64,000 nucleotides of DNA from Paenibacillus catalpae (lineage in GTDB: Bacteria; Bacillota; Bacilli; Paenibacillales; Paenibacillaceae). The notes under the pieces were generated by a model. It made no database searches. It was not told the origin of the DNA and saw nothing but the letters and a program-made list of their open reading frames with translations. The number at the start of each line of letters is the position of its first letter. Position 1 is the first letter of the stretch. A program made the translations under genes and the position numbers. The stretch is from positions 1,488,001-1,552,000 of the forward strand of contig NZ_FOMT01000001.1 of the NCBI RefSeq assembly GCF_900112695.1, given 5' to 3'. Shown in pieces: positions 26,092 through 35,268 of the stretch.

Positions 26092-27099
26092 TTATATCGC
26101 AAACGTTATTCCTAGCAGCTGTTCACTAAGGCTCCAGAGCCGATCTGCTGACTCGGAATCGACTGCATATGGCATCACGCCTGAGTCCGTTAATGTCGAA
26201 TTGTTGTCCAAATAAAATTCGGACTCTGCATCATGCCCCAAAGTAGCGATATCGCAGTTCTCACAATAGACGCCGCCCATATTGACAAGCTGTGGGCTCG
26301 TCGCGCACCATACGCTGGTAGCTGCTCCTTGCCCTACCGTCTTGAGATTTTTCGTTGGGTCGAGGACCGGCTGTCCATTCTCGTCGATGACACCTGCCGC
26401 GAGCAGTTCCTCCTGCGAAAGATGTTTTTCGAGACCAGTGCCGACGATGCTGCCCGGATGAAGGGAAAAGGCGCGCACGCCGTCGGCCTTGCCGCGTTTG
26501 TCCAGCGCGACCGCGAAGAGAATGTTGGCCGTCTTCGACTGGCCGTATGCCCCCCAGCGATCATAATCGCGCCGTTCGAAGTTGGGATCATCAAACACGA
26601 CAGGGGAAAAGTGATGTCCCCAGGAGGAAACGGAAACCACACGTGCGCCATTCGCTTTACGAAGCGCAGGCCACAGCCGCGCGACAAGCTGGAAATGGCC
26701 CAGATGGTTAGTCGCGAATTGCGATTCATATCCACGCGAATCGCGAGACAAGGGAGATGCCATAATGCCTGCGCTGTTTACCAGGATGTGCAGCGGCTCA
26801 CCTGAGGCAAGAAACTTATCAGCAAAGGCATTAATCGAGGCAGGGTCCAGCAAGTCCATCACTTCAATTTCAACCCCATCGATGTCCGCCAGTGCGGTCG
26901 TTGCTTTGTTGAGATCACGCGTCGGGACGATGACCTTGGCGCCAGCCGAACGCAGCACCCGCACGGTCTCAAGTCCGAGTCCGGAATATCCGCCGGTGAC
27001 GATGGCCGTTTTGCCGGACAGGTTAATATATTTAATAACGTCTTCGGCTGTTGCTGAAGCTCCAAAGCCGGAGCCGATAGGTGTTTGCAATGTTGTCAT
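26092..27099 (-). CDS. SDR-family NAD(P)-dependent oxidoreductase
   Basis: A 335-residue short-chain dehydrogenase. It has the cofactor motif TGGYSGLGLETVRVL (about residue 34), NSAGIMASPL, and a Ser-Tyr-Lys triad with YGQSKTANILF. It resembles the retinol-dehydrogenase/WWOX-like branch. AAAGGAG places the start at ATG 27099. It heads the operon with cupin and SnoaL genes and is divergent from a TetR gene. A truncated relative of its C-terminus lies at 54661-54900. Confidence 0.85.
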   Translation of the reverse strand: MTTLQTPIGSGFGASATAEDVIKYINLSGKTAIVTGGYSGLGLETVRVLRSAGAKVIVPTRDLNKATTALADIDGVEIEVMDLLDPASINAFADKFLASGEPLHILVNSAGIMASPLSRDSRGYESQFATNHLGHFQLVARLWPALRKANGARVVSVSSWGHHFSPVVFDDPNFERRDYDRWGAYGQSKTANILFAVALDKRGKADGVRAFSLHPGSIVGTGLEKHLSQEELLAAGVIDENGQPVLDPTKNLKTVGQGAATSVWCATSPQLVNMGGVYCENCDIATLGHDAESEFYLDNNSTLTDSGVMPYAVDSESADRLWSLSEQLLGITFAI

Positions 27100-27224
27100 A
27101 GAAAGTTCTCCTTTAAATGTTATTATAAAAAATGACTTAAATATCCTCGATAATAATGTCCGCAAGTCCACCAAATACGGTTTTGATTTATGTTGTTGTC
27201 ATGTAGTAGGACTCCTCACTTAGA

Positions 27225-27300
27225 TATTTAGACAATATACGTAATCTGTCTATATGACTATAGTATACGACTAGACAAACTTTGTAAAGTGTATAATAAT
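27225..27300. promoter_or_regulatory. divergent promoter region with repeated TAGACA half-sites
   Basis: Between the SDR and TetR genes are TAGACA (about 27229), TGTCTA (about 27247) and TAGACA (27272). The first two are arranged as an inverted repeat around 12 bases. A TATAAT at 27292-27297 probably serves the TetR gene. These are candidate TetR operators. Confidence 0.4.
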
Positions 27301-27306
27301 AATTTC

Positions 27307-27864
27307 ATGGACGACAAAAAGAAGCTTCATATTCTATCCGTTACATTGGACGTGTTTTTCAAGTATGGCTATAAGCGAGTGTCTATGAATGAAATTGCGG
27401 AGGCAGCAGGTATTTCGCGTGCGAGTCTCTATCTGTACTTCAAGAACAAGGAGGAAGTTTTTAACGCGACGATTCTTCATTATGGCGACATTCTCATTAA
27501 AGAAATTGTGGGAGGCCTTCCTTCCAGGAAAACGCCTGAAGACAAAATTTTATATGCGTTCGAGGTATGGTCAATAAACAATTTCGATCAATCGTTGAAC
27601 TCGCCGGAAGTAAAAGATATGACTGACAGCTCATTTTCCTTTGCTCAAGAGGCACTCGATGCAAGCTACAATAAGCTTGAAGTCGTTCTGATCTCAATAT
27701 TGGAATCTCAGACAAAATCCGACGGCAAACTTAACAGCCTATCTACAGAGAAATTGGCGCATCTTTTAACAAGCGCATTGCGCGGGTTTAAAATTGTCGC
27801 CAAAAACTCGTCGGAGCTTCGCCAAATGATTAAAGACTTGCTGCTAATTATTCTGAATAAGTAG
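27307..27864 (+). CDS. TetR/AcrR-family regulator
   Basis: A 185-residue regulator. The HTH at residues 5-50 reads ILSVTLDVFFKYGYKRVSMN, then EIAEAAGISRASLYLYFKNK, followed by an all-helical ligand domain. ATG 27307 is chosen over GTG 27289 because the likely -10 TATAAT overlaps the GTG. No good ribosome site is seen, so the mRNA may be nearly leaderless. It probably controls the divergent SDR-cupin-SnoaL operon. Confidence 0.8.
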   Translation: MDDKKKLHILSVTLDVFFKYGYKRVSMNEIAEAAGISRASLYLYFKNKEEVFNATILHYGDILIKEIVGGLPSRKTPEDKILYAFEVWSINNFDQSLNSPEVKDMTDSSFSFAQEALDASYNKLEVVLISILESQTKSDGKLNSLSTEKLAHLLTSALRGFKIVAKNSSELRQMIKDLLLIILNK

Positions 27865-27931
27865 TAGAGGCTGTTTCTTCTTCTGCTACAGGGAAAGCCG
27901 AATATAGAGCGGCTTAGTCACCTGAAAAACG

Positions 27932-27974
27932 AAACTAAGGCTGCCAATAGCTGGCAGCCTTAGTTTCATTTTTG
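27932..27974 (+). terminator. terminator of the TetR gene
   Basis: AAACTAAGGCTGCCA and TGGCAGCCTTAGTTT form a near-perfect stem around a short loop, followed by CATTTTTG, about 70 bases after the TetR stop. It may work in both directions. Confidence 0.7.
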
Positions 27975-28095
27975 CTATTATATCTAACTATTCATTACTC
28001 ATCCCATCTGGAATGAAATACCTGATGACAGAATTTAAGACGCCTAAACCCGGCAGAAGCAGTTCGCACACATCGGCGTTAGTCGTGCCGCAGGT

Positions 28096-28449
28096 CTAAT
28101 TTCCATGAGCAAGGATGTTGATAAGCTTGCCGAAAGGATCGCGGACATAGAATCGCCGAACTCCCCATGGCTCATCAACAAGTCCGTATTCTATCTTATA
28201 TCCAGCACTCTTCATGCGTTTAAACATTGCATCGACATCATCAACTTCAATCGAAAGATCGGGCGTAGGCGTATTGGAGCCGCCCTGTGAGGCGAAACTT
28301 ATTTGAACGCTCTCCTCCCCCAGCAAGCCATATGTTTCAATCCAACCATGATCCATTAATAAGTCAAGTTCGAGCATGTCCTTGTAAAAACTTTTTGCTG
28401 CCGAAACATTGTGTGAATGAATATTGGCAACTATTCGTTTTACCCTCAT
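28096..28449 (-). CDS. VOC-family (glyoxalase-like) protein
   Basis: A 117-residue vicinal-oxygen-chelate protein with two beta-alpha-beta-beta-beta units. Its ends are ANIHSHNVSAAKSFYKDMLE and RRFYVRDPFGKLINILAH. Such proteins are metal-dependent lyases, dioxygenases or antibiotic-binding proteins; the substrate cannot be told. A GAGGT site precedes ATG 28449. It is a single gene. Confidence 0.8.
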   Translation of the reverse strand: MRVKRIVANIHSHNVSAAKSFYKDMLELDLLMDHGWIETYGLLGEESVQISFASQGGSNTPTPDLSIEVDDVDAMFKRMKSAGYKIEYGLVDEPWGVRRFYVRDPFGKLINILAHGN

Positions 28450-28533
28450 TTTAAGACCTCGATCCTAATAGTATATGAACCAATCATTATCCGTTGGCGC
28501 AAGCAACACAAAAAACGAGTTCATTCTAATGGT

Positions 28534-28650
28534 CTATACTGCAGTCACGATGATTGGCCGATTCTTTGTCACAATTATGGTGTGCTCGTGTTGTGCCGCA
28601 AAGCTGTTGTCGGGTGCACATAATGTCCATCCATCCATTTGCTCATTCAT
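28534..28650 (-). pseudogene. C-terminal fragment of type I methionine aminopeptidase
   Basis: A 38-codon frame reads MDGWTLCAPDNSFAAQHEHT followed by IIVTKNRPIIVT. It closely fits the last strands of type I methionine aminopeptidases (DGW-T-x-D-x-S-AQ-EHT-VVT), including the HEHT glutamate region. The rest of the enzyme (over 200 residues) is missing. The frame begins exactly at the end of the GNAT gene in an ATGA overlap, so the aminopeptidase gene was apparently cut there. Confidence 0.55.
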
Positions 28651-29786
28651 ATAAAACACAAACCTGCCGTATACGGAAACGGGATCGGGAATATTTCCTG
28701 GTAGACCTGGACTAAGGACGGCAGCGTTACGTCTTCTGTTCCGGCACGGCCAAAGATCAACCCAATCAATTCCTCTTCGCTCAAATCTACCGGAGGTCGG
28801 TCTGTAGCATCTTTTAATTGCCAGAAACTGTTCTCCTTCCGGGTCAACTGAAGACCGGTTGCACCTGCATGCTTCTCCAGCCAAGGAGATAATTGGTCGA
28901 TCAAAGCTTCGCCGCTCAGGATACAGACCGTGCCTGGTTGATTTTCCAGCGTCGACGGAATTGAAGATAACTGCGCTTGAATATCCTTCTCGTGCCACGG
29001 AATGGGAATCTCTAGCGACTGTAAGCCGTAGCGGCCAACAGCTTCGACGAACAGTCTCACAACCGCATCTGAATCGCCGCCATATTCCAGCACTGCCCCG
29101 TTTGGATTAGTCTCCGATGACACTCCAATAATCGCAAAGCTTGATATCTTCCCGTCTGACTCCTCTACCAGTACCCGCTGACTCATTCTCATTACGCTTG
29201 CGATGGCTTCCGCCTTAAGCAGCGTGCCGAACTCATTGACGCCAAGCTGATAGCGGACCATCCGGGTTTCCGCTGCCTCCTGCACGGCAAACCAATCGTC
29301 CGGCCGCATCTCCCGGATCTCGTTTTTCATTCCGGAGTTGCCTAGCAAAGACTCCGCTTGCAGCCCATTCATGCGGTAGCGGCTAATTTTCCCGAACAGT
29401 GCGCAGCCTGCCCGCGTATACAGCGAACGATCTCCGGAAACAAGCAGCAAGGATGCTCCTGCTTCTCGCGTGAATGACTGAACTTTTTCCAAAAGCAAGC
29501 TTGCATAACCTTTGCCTCTTGCCGACGTTTCCGTACAGACTGAACCAAGCGAGGCTACGCGCAGTGCAGCTTCGCCGATTCTGACCGTCCATAGAACTAC
29601 GCCCATAAACGATACCAATTTTCCGTCTTCCTCGAATGCGCCGTAAGATAAATGCATGGCCGCATCGGAGAAAAGGAAAGGAAACAATTGGCCCATGGAT
29701 GTCTGATCATCATCTCGGAATGTTGCATCCGACAATCGGACTGCTTCTTGCATTTCAGCACCTGTCAATCTTCGGATCTGTACCAT
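28647..29786 (-). CDS. GNAT-family N-acetyltransferase, two-domain
   Basis: A 379-residue protein. The N-terminal GNAT domain contains VASLGSVCTETSARGKGYAS, the acetyl-CoA-binding R-G-x-G-x-A type motif at about residues 70-90. A second acetyltransferase-like domain and a C-terminal sterol-carrier-like part follow, an architecture similar to Eis-type proteins. GGAGG seven bases before ATG 29786 is better placed than for the upstream ATGs. The substrate is unknown. Its stop overlaps the aminopeptidase remnant. Confidence 0.75.
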   Translation of the reverse strand: MVQIRRLTGAEMQEAVRLSDATFRDDDQTSMGQLFPFLFSDAAMHLSYGAFEEDGKLVSFMGVVLWTVRIGEAALRVASLGSVCTETSARGKGYASLLLEKVQSFTREAGASLLLVSGDRSLYTRAGCALFGKISRYRMNGLQAESLLGNSGMKNEIREMRPDDWFAVQEAAETRMVRYQLGVNEFGTLLKAEAIASVMRMSQRVLVEESDGKISSFAIIGVSSETNPNGAVLEYGGDSDAVVRLFVEAVGRYGLQSLEIPIPWHEKDIQAQLSSIPSTLENQPGTVCILSGEALIDQLSPWLEKHAGATGLQLTRKENSFWQLKDATDRPPVDLSEEELIGLIFGRAGTEDVTLPSLVQVYQEIFPIPFPYTAGLCFI

Positions 29787-29914
29787 TTTCATTCCTCCGC
29801 TCTCGACTCTATTAACCGTGGTTCCTGTCAAACTTCTTCGCCATATCGTTCAGCAATTCCTTTACCCGCTGCTATGTTTATAGGATTGGAGTAGATCTTG
29901 GATTCGTTTGAAAA

Positions 29915-30790
29915 TCATGAAAAAACGGCCGTCACATACTCCGAAAAACGTTTCGCCGACGGCGCCAAAAATTTATCCCGTTTCTTGACGAGTCCGATTT
30001 CGCAGATGCTTCCTTCGTCTTTAATAGGCAACCACACCAAACCGTCGAGCATTAATCCGCTCGTTTTGGGAAGGATCGATAACCCGAGTCCGGCAACCAC
30101 AAAACCCGCCACTGTCATCAAGTCCTCCGCTTCGTATGCTACGGCCGGTTCAAAACCGACCCGGCTGAAGCAGCTTTCGAGTGTCGACTTAAGCCCGCAA
30201 TAATGTTTTACTTCGATAAACGGTTCGCCGGTCAGCTCCTTAAATTCGATTGTTTCCCGCTGCGCAAGTCGATGTGAAGGAGAAACCACGACATACAAGG
30301 GCGCCTTCACCATCGGTAACCATTCATAATCGTCCGATTCCAACTTGGCGGATGAAATCATAAGATCACAATCGCCGCTTTCCATATTCCCGCTAATGAA
30401 TGTATGATTCCCTTGCACCAATTCGAACCGGATCTTCGGATGCCTCTCACGAAACCCTCGAATAAGCTTGGGTACCAGCTCCGCGCCAAGAATATTCAGA
30501 TAGGCGACCCGGATGACCCCTGAATCGGGATTAGCTTGTTCTTCAAGCGCTTGCTTTCCCCTCTCCAACTCGGACAATGCGCGTTCCACCGATTCGGCAA
30601 ACATTCTTCCATAACGGCTAACCTGGATATTCCTGCCTCTTCGCTCGAATAGCGGCACCCCCAATTCTTCCTCCAATTTGGATATGGAATGGCTTAAGGC
30701 CGGCTGCGTAATCGCCAACACTTCGGAAGCCTTCGTTACATGTTGAAACCGAACGACGGTAAGAAAATAATCAAGCTGAGTCAGCTCCAA
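29915..30790 (-). CDS. LysR-family transcriptional regulator
   Basis: A 291-residue LysR protein. The HTH reads LTQLDYFLTVVRFQHVTKAS, then ITQPALSHSISKLEEELG; an effector domain follows. TTG 30790 gives the canonical start and has GGAGG eight bases upstream; the ATGs at 30799 and 30811 lack a spaced site. The gene is divergent from a metallo-beta-lactamase-fold gene 107 bases away, its likely target. Confidence 0.85.
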   Translation of the reverse strand: MELTQLDYFLTVVRFQHVTKASEVLAITQPALSHSISKLEEELGVPLFERRGRNIQVSRYGRMFAESVERALSELERGKQALEEQANPDSGVIRVAYLNILGAELVPKLIRGFRERHPKIRFELVQGNHTFISGNMESGDCDLMISSAKLESDDYEWLPMVKAPLYVVVSPSHRLAQRETIEFKELTGEPFIEVKHYCGLKSTLESCFSRVGFEPAVAYEAEDLMTVAGFVVAGLGLSILPKTSGLMLDGLVWLPIKDEGSICEIGLVKKRDKFLAPSAKRFSEYVTAVFS

Positions 30791-30896
30791 TTTAGTCATC
30801 CTCCAATTCATAAGTTAAATTCATGGTAATTATTATTATAATAAATTAGACGTTATGAATGATCAAGCGTAAGCTATAGCAAAGGAGATGATACAG

Positions 30897-31640
30897 ATGA
30901 CAACAACATTAAACTTAAAGACGATTGAAATCGATACGAACTTTCGAGGCATGCAGGAAGTACTGCATCCCGTGCTGATTTGGGACAATCGGGAGGCCGT
31001 CTTGATCGATGTCGGAATCCCATTCCGGTTGCCGTTGTTTCTAGAAGCTATGGCTCAAGAGGGAATCCCCTCTCACATGCTCAAAAAAATCATTTTAACC
31101 CATCATGATTTGGACCATATCGGAGGGTTAACGGAGCTTCTGAACGCTTTCCCGCATAAAATCGACGTACTCTCGACCGAAGAGGAAAAACCTTATATTC
31201 AAGGGGAGCAGCCGCATTTGAAGATTACCCCCGCATTCATCGACCAGTTTCGCGCCGCGCTACCCGCCGAACTACCTTCGGAAAGACGGAATGCAATCCT
31301 TCATTTATTGGAACATCCCCCCACGGCCAAAGTGGATCAAATAGTAACCGATAGAGAAGAACTCCCTCTCTTTGGCGGAATCGAGGTCATTCATACGCCG
31401 GGCCACACCCCCGGACATATCAGCCTCTATCTGAAGCAGCACAAGCTTCTAATTGCCGGAGACGCCATGATGATCGATAAAGGGCGTTTTGTGGAACCCG
31501 ACAACTGCGTAGATGCGGATTTGGCAAAATTATCGCTAAGAAAATTGTTATCCTACGACATCCAAGCCGTTATCTGTTATCACGGGGGGCATTGCGAGGA
31601 TAACGTTAAACAGCGTATCGAGCAACTGGCTTACAGTTAA
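30897..31640 (+). CDS. metallo-beta-lactamase-fold hydrolase
   Basis: A 247-residue hydrolase with the metal motif THHDLDHIGG (the HxHxDH pattern begins T-H-H-D-L-D-H). The third ligand is in HTPGHTPGHISLY, an Asp in LLIAGDAMM, and a final histidine near CYHGGH. AAAGGAG nine bases before ATG 30897 decides the start. It is divergent from a LysR gene that probably regulates it. The substrate is unknown. Confidence 0.85.
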   Translation: MTTTLNLKTIEIDTNFRGMQEVLHPVLIWDNREAVLIDVGIPFRLPLFLEAMAQEGIPSHMLKKIILTHHDLDHIGGLTELLNAFPHKIDVLSTEEEKPYIQGEQPHLKITPAFIDQFRAALPAELPSERRNAILHLLEHPPTAKVDQIVTDREELPLFGGIEVIHTPGHTPGHISLYLKQHKLLIAGDAMMIDKGRFVEPDNCVDADLAKLSLRKLLSYDIQAVICYHGGHCEDNVKQRIEQLAYS

Positions 31641-31667
31641 ATTGTTAAAAAGTAAATACAGGAATAA

Positions 31668-31740
31668 AAACAGCGGCCGCTATGGACAAAAAAACAGAGT
31701 CCTAGTACGCCGCTGTTTTATTGAGCTATCGTCTTTCGAT
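31668..31740 (-). repeat. dispersed 3'-end repeat, copy F (degenerate)
   Basis: In minus sense ATCGAAAGACGATAG (31726-31740), then an imperfect hairpin with outer stem AACAGCGGC/GCCGCTGTT (31668-31718). It lies about 60 bases after the stop of the phosphotransferase gene and may also terminate the convergent hydrolase transcript. Confidence 0.45.
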
Positions 31741-31802
31741 TTCAATCTTCAAAACTTCACTCCTTTTATCATCGCAACTCCTGTCTTCCCTCAGATTTTC
31801 AG

Positions 31803-32747
31803 CTAATCCATAACCATGTCAACAGCCTGTTTCGCAAACGCAGCATAGGCTTCGACCCGATCCGGACATTGATCTATAGCCCATCTGAGGGTGTCGAAAG
31901 CTTTTAATAGCAGCAAATGCCTCATGTCAGCAAGGTCATTTTCACTTATTCCGTACCCGTCTAAAAACGCTTTGTATTCCTCCCTATTCGGGCTTTCTCT
32001 TAGTCCCAGCATCTGGCCCTGCATCAGCTGAGCAAAGGTTCCATGTGGTACCGCGCTCACTTCCGCATTGCACCAATCCAACAAGAAAACCTGGTTTGCC
32101 TGATTGATAATCGTATTTTTCAGAGAGATATCTCCATGGTTTAAGCCAAAACGGAACGCTTCTCTCTTCAATCGCTCAAACCGTTTTCTTATACGCTGAG
32201 AGTCCTGCATAGTTATTACCCCAAGCTGAATTAAGCGATCATGCTCCGTCAAACTATCCATATTATATTGCAAATATCCTTGCCAACTGCCGTCAGAACC
32301 TGAATGGGGAGGCGACTGAAACTCACCTTCGACGGGATCAATCAAATTTTCTCCGAAACCTTTTACTTGAATAGAATGAATAAGCCTGGCATATTCGCCG
32401 AGTTGTCTCCACACTTCAGACTTGTTAATTTCACTGTCCAATCCATTGTCGCCATCTATAAAGGTTTGAATCATATAGGCTGTATCTTCAAAGATACCAA
32501 TGGACAATACCTCCGGTCCAAGAACACCGACTGCGGCCGCTTGCTCAATACACCATTTCTCTTTGACAAAGTTTGCGAACAAAGCTTTATCATTCATGCG
32601 GACAACGACTTTGCTATGCTCTGTTATCACTACGCATACCTGATTATCCATTCCTTTATCCATAATCTGGTATGAATCTTTTACCCGTTCCCGAAGAAAA
32701 TCGCCTGCAATTCGTTCTGCCTTGGTAACTATGGAGTCTTCCATCAT
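31803..32747 (-). CDS. aminoglycoside phosphotransferase-family protein
   Basis: A 314-residue kinase-fold protein of the APH/choline-kinase group. The catalytic loop is LNHGDISLKNTII and the metal-binding Asp is in VFLLDW (about residues 202-228). An N-terminal lobe with an ATP-site lysine precedes it. The substrate may be an antibiotic, a sugar or a small alcohol and cannot be decided. AGGAG ten bases before ATG 32747 favours this start over ATG 32756. Confidence 0.8.
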   Translation of the reverse strand: MMEDSIVTKAERIAGDFLRERVKDSYQIMDKGMDNQVCVVITEHSKVVVRMNDKALFANFVKEKWCIEQAAAVGVLGPEVLSIGIFEDTAYMIQTFIDGDNGLDSEINKSEVWRQLGEYARLIHSIQVKGFGENLIDPVEGEFQSPPHSGSDGSWQGYLQYNMDSLTEHDRLIQLGVITMQDSQRIRKRFERLKREAFRFGLNHGDISLKNTIINQANQVFLLDWCNAEVSAVPHGTFAQLMQGQMLGLRESPNREEYKAFLDGYGISENDLADMRHLLLLKAFDTLRWAIDQCPDRVEAYAAFAKQAVDMVMD

Positions 32748-32803
32748 TGTTTTCATTCTCCTTATGTACTTTACTCCAACGACTTTACGTTCTAATGCTC
32801 CCT

Positions 32804-33133
32804 TTACTGTTTTATATAAGTATCTCCTATGTCCATTAACCCTTTTACAAAGATACGCTTATGAGCGATATCACCTTTGTAACCGTACACCCATTCTGGC
32901 CAAATGTAATCGGTGATTCCCCTTTTTCTACCTTCGAAATACGCAATACCTATTACCTTGCCAAGATGATCTGTGTCGGATTCTTCATATACATAACGAT
33001 TATTCTCAAATACTATGGTGTCACCTCTAATTTCGTACTGATCAACCCAAACTCTTGTATTTAGAAAATAAATCGAAGCAAATAACAACAAAAAGAGAAT
33101 AACTGCTGCCGCCCCTATTTTCCACTTTTTCAC
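32804..33133 (-). CDS. membrane-anchored hypothetical protein
   Basis: A 109-residue protein with one N-terminal hydrophobic helix (about residues 6-24) and a basic, aromatic-rich extracellular part (GITDYIWPEWVYGYKG). The start is GTG 33133 with AGGAGG upstream. No domain is recognised. Confidence 0.55.
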   Translation of the reverse strand: MKKWKIGAAAVILFLLLFASIYFLNTRVWVDQYEIRGDTIVFENNRYVYEESDTDHLGKVIGIAYFEGRKRGITDYIWPEWVYGYKGDIAHKRIFVKGLMDIGDTYIKQ

Positions 33134-33187
33134 ACCGATCCTCCTTTATCTCGTCGATTTTCGGAATATCTCCGACGATTTATTAGT

Positions 33188-33224
33188 AAAAAAGCAGACT
33201 GCCCTAGTCGTGCAATCTGCTTTT
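33188..33224 (-). terminator. rho-independent terminator of the ankyrin gene
   Basis: In minus sense AAAAGCAGA and TCTGCTTTTT form a stem around a 17-base loop, followed by more T. It lies directly after the ankyrin-gene stop codon. Confidence 0.75.
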
Positions 33225-33228
33225 GGTT

Positions 33229-34530
33229 TTATTGCGATGCTCCATGCTGAATAAGAACCTGTTGCACATCCTCGCTACCTGCTGCTTGATTTGGAAGTTT
33301 AGCGCCTGCTTGGACGAGAGCTTTGATTACCGCAGCATAATTTCCGTTTGGATTTCGAATATGAAGCGATCCCCAGATGCAGCTGTTCAAAGGAGTTCCC
33401 CCGAATTCATTCACTGCATCCACAGAGGCGCCATGCTCAATAAGCAGGTGGACGATATCAGTATCGCCTTGTCCCGCGGCATGATGAAGGGCGGTAGCTG
33501 AACGTTCATTGCGCCGCGCATCGACATGGAAACCAACTTCGAGCATGAGTCGAACCGCATCTATTTGATGACTCCATGCCATATCTGCAATGACGCTCTG
33601 TTCTTCCGGCTGAAGGGTTTGGACGATTCCCGGATATTCTTCTAATAGAAGATCAACTGTTCTTCGGTCTGCCCGCATACAGGCAAGCAGCAGTCTATGC
33701 TCAACTGAACTATAGGTCAGCATCAGCTCTGTCATAGCATCATGACCTAGCTGCTCCGCGAGAAAGAGCGGTCTCGCAGCTCGTCCGATATTGTATTCGT
33801 AGATATGCCCTCCCGGAGCGGTGAAGTCCCCTTTTCCAACCTGTACCTGTAGAGAATTTGGATCTTCCTTCAACATACGGCGGACAAGCTCGATGTCCCC
33901 TAGCTTACAAGCCATAAAAATATCCGTTTGGGCTCCGCGTTGCACGAGATGCCTGCACTGGTCCAGATGGTTCACCGCATATTGAGCAGGAGTACCGTTA
34001 TGGTCTAAATCTCGTTTATCAATATCAGCACCGTTATTCAGCAGGAAATCGATAATCACATGCGAACCTGCATAATGCAGTGGAACCTGCCCATCCGGCC
34101 CGCGAAGATTGACGATGTCCGGCTCCTCTTCCACCATTTTCTGAAGCGTTTCCAGCATTCCCAGTGCAGCCGCGACATGAGGGTCCACATGGGCTCCCCG
34201 TTCGATAAGATAACGGGATAATTCATGATGATTATGATGCAGAACGCCGAAGCCTCCCGCCCACCAGCTGCTTTTGACATTGATGTTCGCCCCGTATTCC
34301 AGCAATACATCGACCATCTTGCGGTCTCCCTTATGTGCGGCACTAACAATCGCAGGCGTATCAAAAGCAAACCAGGGTTCGTCGATTCGTGCTGTGAGCG
34401 ATGGATGATGTTGCAGTAGCTGTCCTACAGCTTCGGAGTCGCATTCGTTTACTGCCTGTTTGAATTGTTCAAGGACACTCGTTTCCAGCTCATCATTTGA
34501 ACTCGTCATATGGTTCTTCTTATTAGTCAT
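33229..34530 (-). CDS. ankyrin-repeat protein
   Basis: A 433-residue protein made almost wholly of ankyrin repeats of about 33 residues. Clear examples are HKGDRKMVDVLLEYGANINV, RGPDGQVPLHYAGSHVI and SATALHHAAGQGDTDIVHLL. No signal peptide or other domain is seen, so it is probably a cytosolic protein-protein interaction module. GGGAGG precedes ATG 34530. It is followed by a clear terminator and is transcribed alone. Confidence 0.9.
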   Translation of the reverse strand: MTNKKNHMTSSNDELETSVLEQFKQAVNECDSEAVGQLLQHHPSLTARIDEPWFAFDTPAIVSAAHKGDRKMVDVLLEYGANINVKSSWWAGGFGVLHHNHHELSRYLIERGAHVDPHVAAALGMLETLQKMVEEEPDIVNLRGPDGQVPLHYAGSHVIIDFLLNNGADIDKRDLDHNGTPAQYAVNHLDQCRHLVQRGAQTDIFMACKLGDIELVRRMLKEDPNSLQVQVGKGDFTAPGGHIYEYNIGRAARPLFLAEQLGHDAMTELMLTYSSVEHRLLLACMRADRRTVDLLLEEYPGIVQTLQPEEQSVIADMAWSHQIDAVRLMLEVGFHVDARRNERSATALHHAAGQGDTDIVHLLIEHGASVDAVNEFGGTPLNSCIWGSLHIRNPNGNYAAVIKALVQAGAKLPNQAAGSEDVQQVLIQHGASQ

Positions 34531-34602
34531 AATACGATTATTCCTCCCAGCGTGCTGAATCGAGACTTGTCCTACAGCTGCTATAAATAGTTTATACGAG
34601 CT

Positions 34603-35085
34603 TTAAATGAAATATTGGATAGCCGGATATGATATTACATTTCTATCTCTATACATGGAGGTTATTGCATCGCTATGCGTGCTTAATACTCCGTTCTGCA
34701 AAATTACGGGTTTAAACCCTCTTTCAACTGCTCCGTTATAAGTAAACACCACACATTGTTCTGCAGCATTCCCGGAAATAATCAAGAACTCTATGCCCTG
34801 GTCTGCTAATATTTGATCGAGTTCTGTTTTCCAGAATGCGTTTGAGTATTCTTTCGTTACAACCAAGTCAGTATCTTTCATTTGAACATCCGGAATGGTA
34901 CGATATAAGTCTTTATTTGATTCTAAAATCCCTTCATTATCTTGAATATGTATAATCACGTGCCTTTTAGACCGAAGCATGTCAGATACATGATTGATGT
35001 ACTCACAAGCTCTATTTATTACCTTCTTTTCAATACCCTGCAGATGGATGGCTTGCATATCAATAATTAGAAATCCTATTTTCAT
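34603..35085 (-). CDS. isochorismatase-family cysteine hydrolase
   Basis: A 160-residue alpha/beta hydrolase with the isochorismatase/nicotinamidase triad: Asp9 in IIDMQ, Lys78 in VVTKEYSNAFW and Cys111 in GNAAEQCVVFT. The cis-peptide region precedes the cysteine. Likely activities are amide or ureido hydrolysis of a small metabolite. AAAGGAG precedes ATG 35085. It stands alone. Confidence 0.85.
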   Translation of the reverse strand: MKIGFLIIDMQAIHLQGIEKKVINRACEYINHVSDMLRSKRHVIIHIQDNEGILESNKDLYRTIPDVQMKDTDLVVTKEYSNAFWKTELDQILADQGIEFLIISGNAAEQCVVFTYNGAVERGFKPVILQNGVLSTHSDAITSMYRDRNVISYPAIQYFI

Positions 35086-35181
35086 CGAAGCTGCTCCTTT
35101 ATGAATGAATCATCTATGAACCATTCTCTTTAATTCTATAAAAATGGCAGCTTATCCTGTATCGAAGGTGTTAAACCAAAA

Positions 35182-35212
35182 CAAAAAAAAAGCCGCAGGA
35201 TATGCGACTTTC
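35182..35212 (-). terminator. terminator after the PHP hydrolase operon
   Basis: AAGTCGCA and TGCGGCTT form a stem followed by TTTTTTTTG in minus sense, about 60 bases after the last gene of the ABC/PHP operon. Confidence 0.7.
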
Positions 35213-35268
35213 TTTGTGAAAATATTCTTGTCGCTCCGCGAGGTCAGGACAGGCTATTCGCCGGCGCC

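Noticed and set aside
28534..28998. 154-codon frame taken as one gene
   Set aside because: Its upstream two thirds are antisense-like shadow of the GNAT gene; only the last 38 codons, resembling methionine aminopeptidase, are meaningful.
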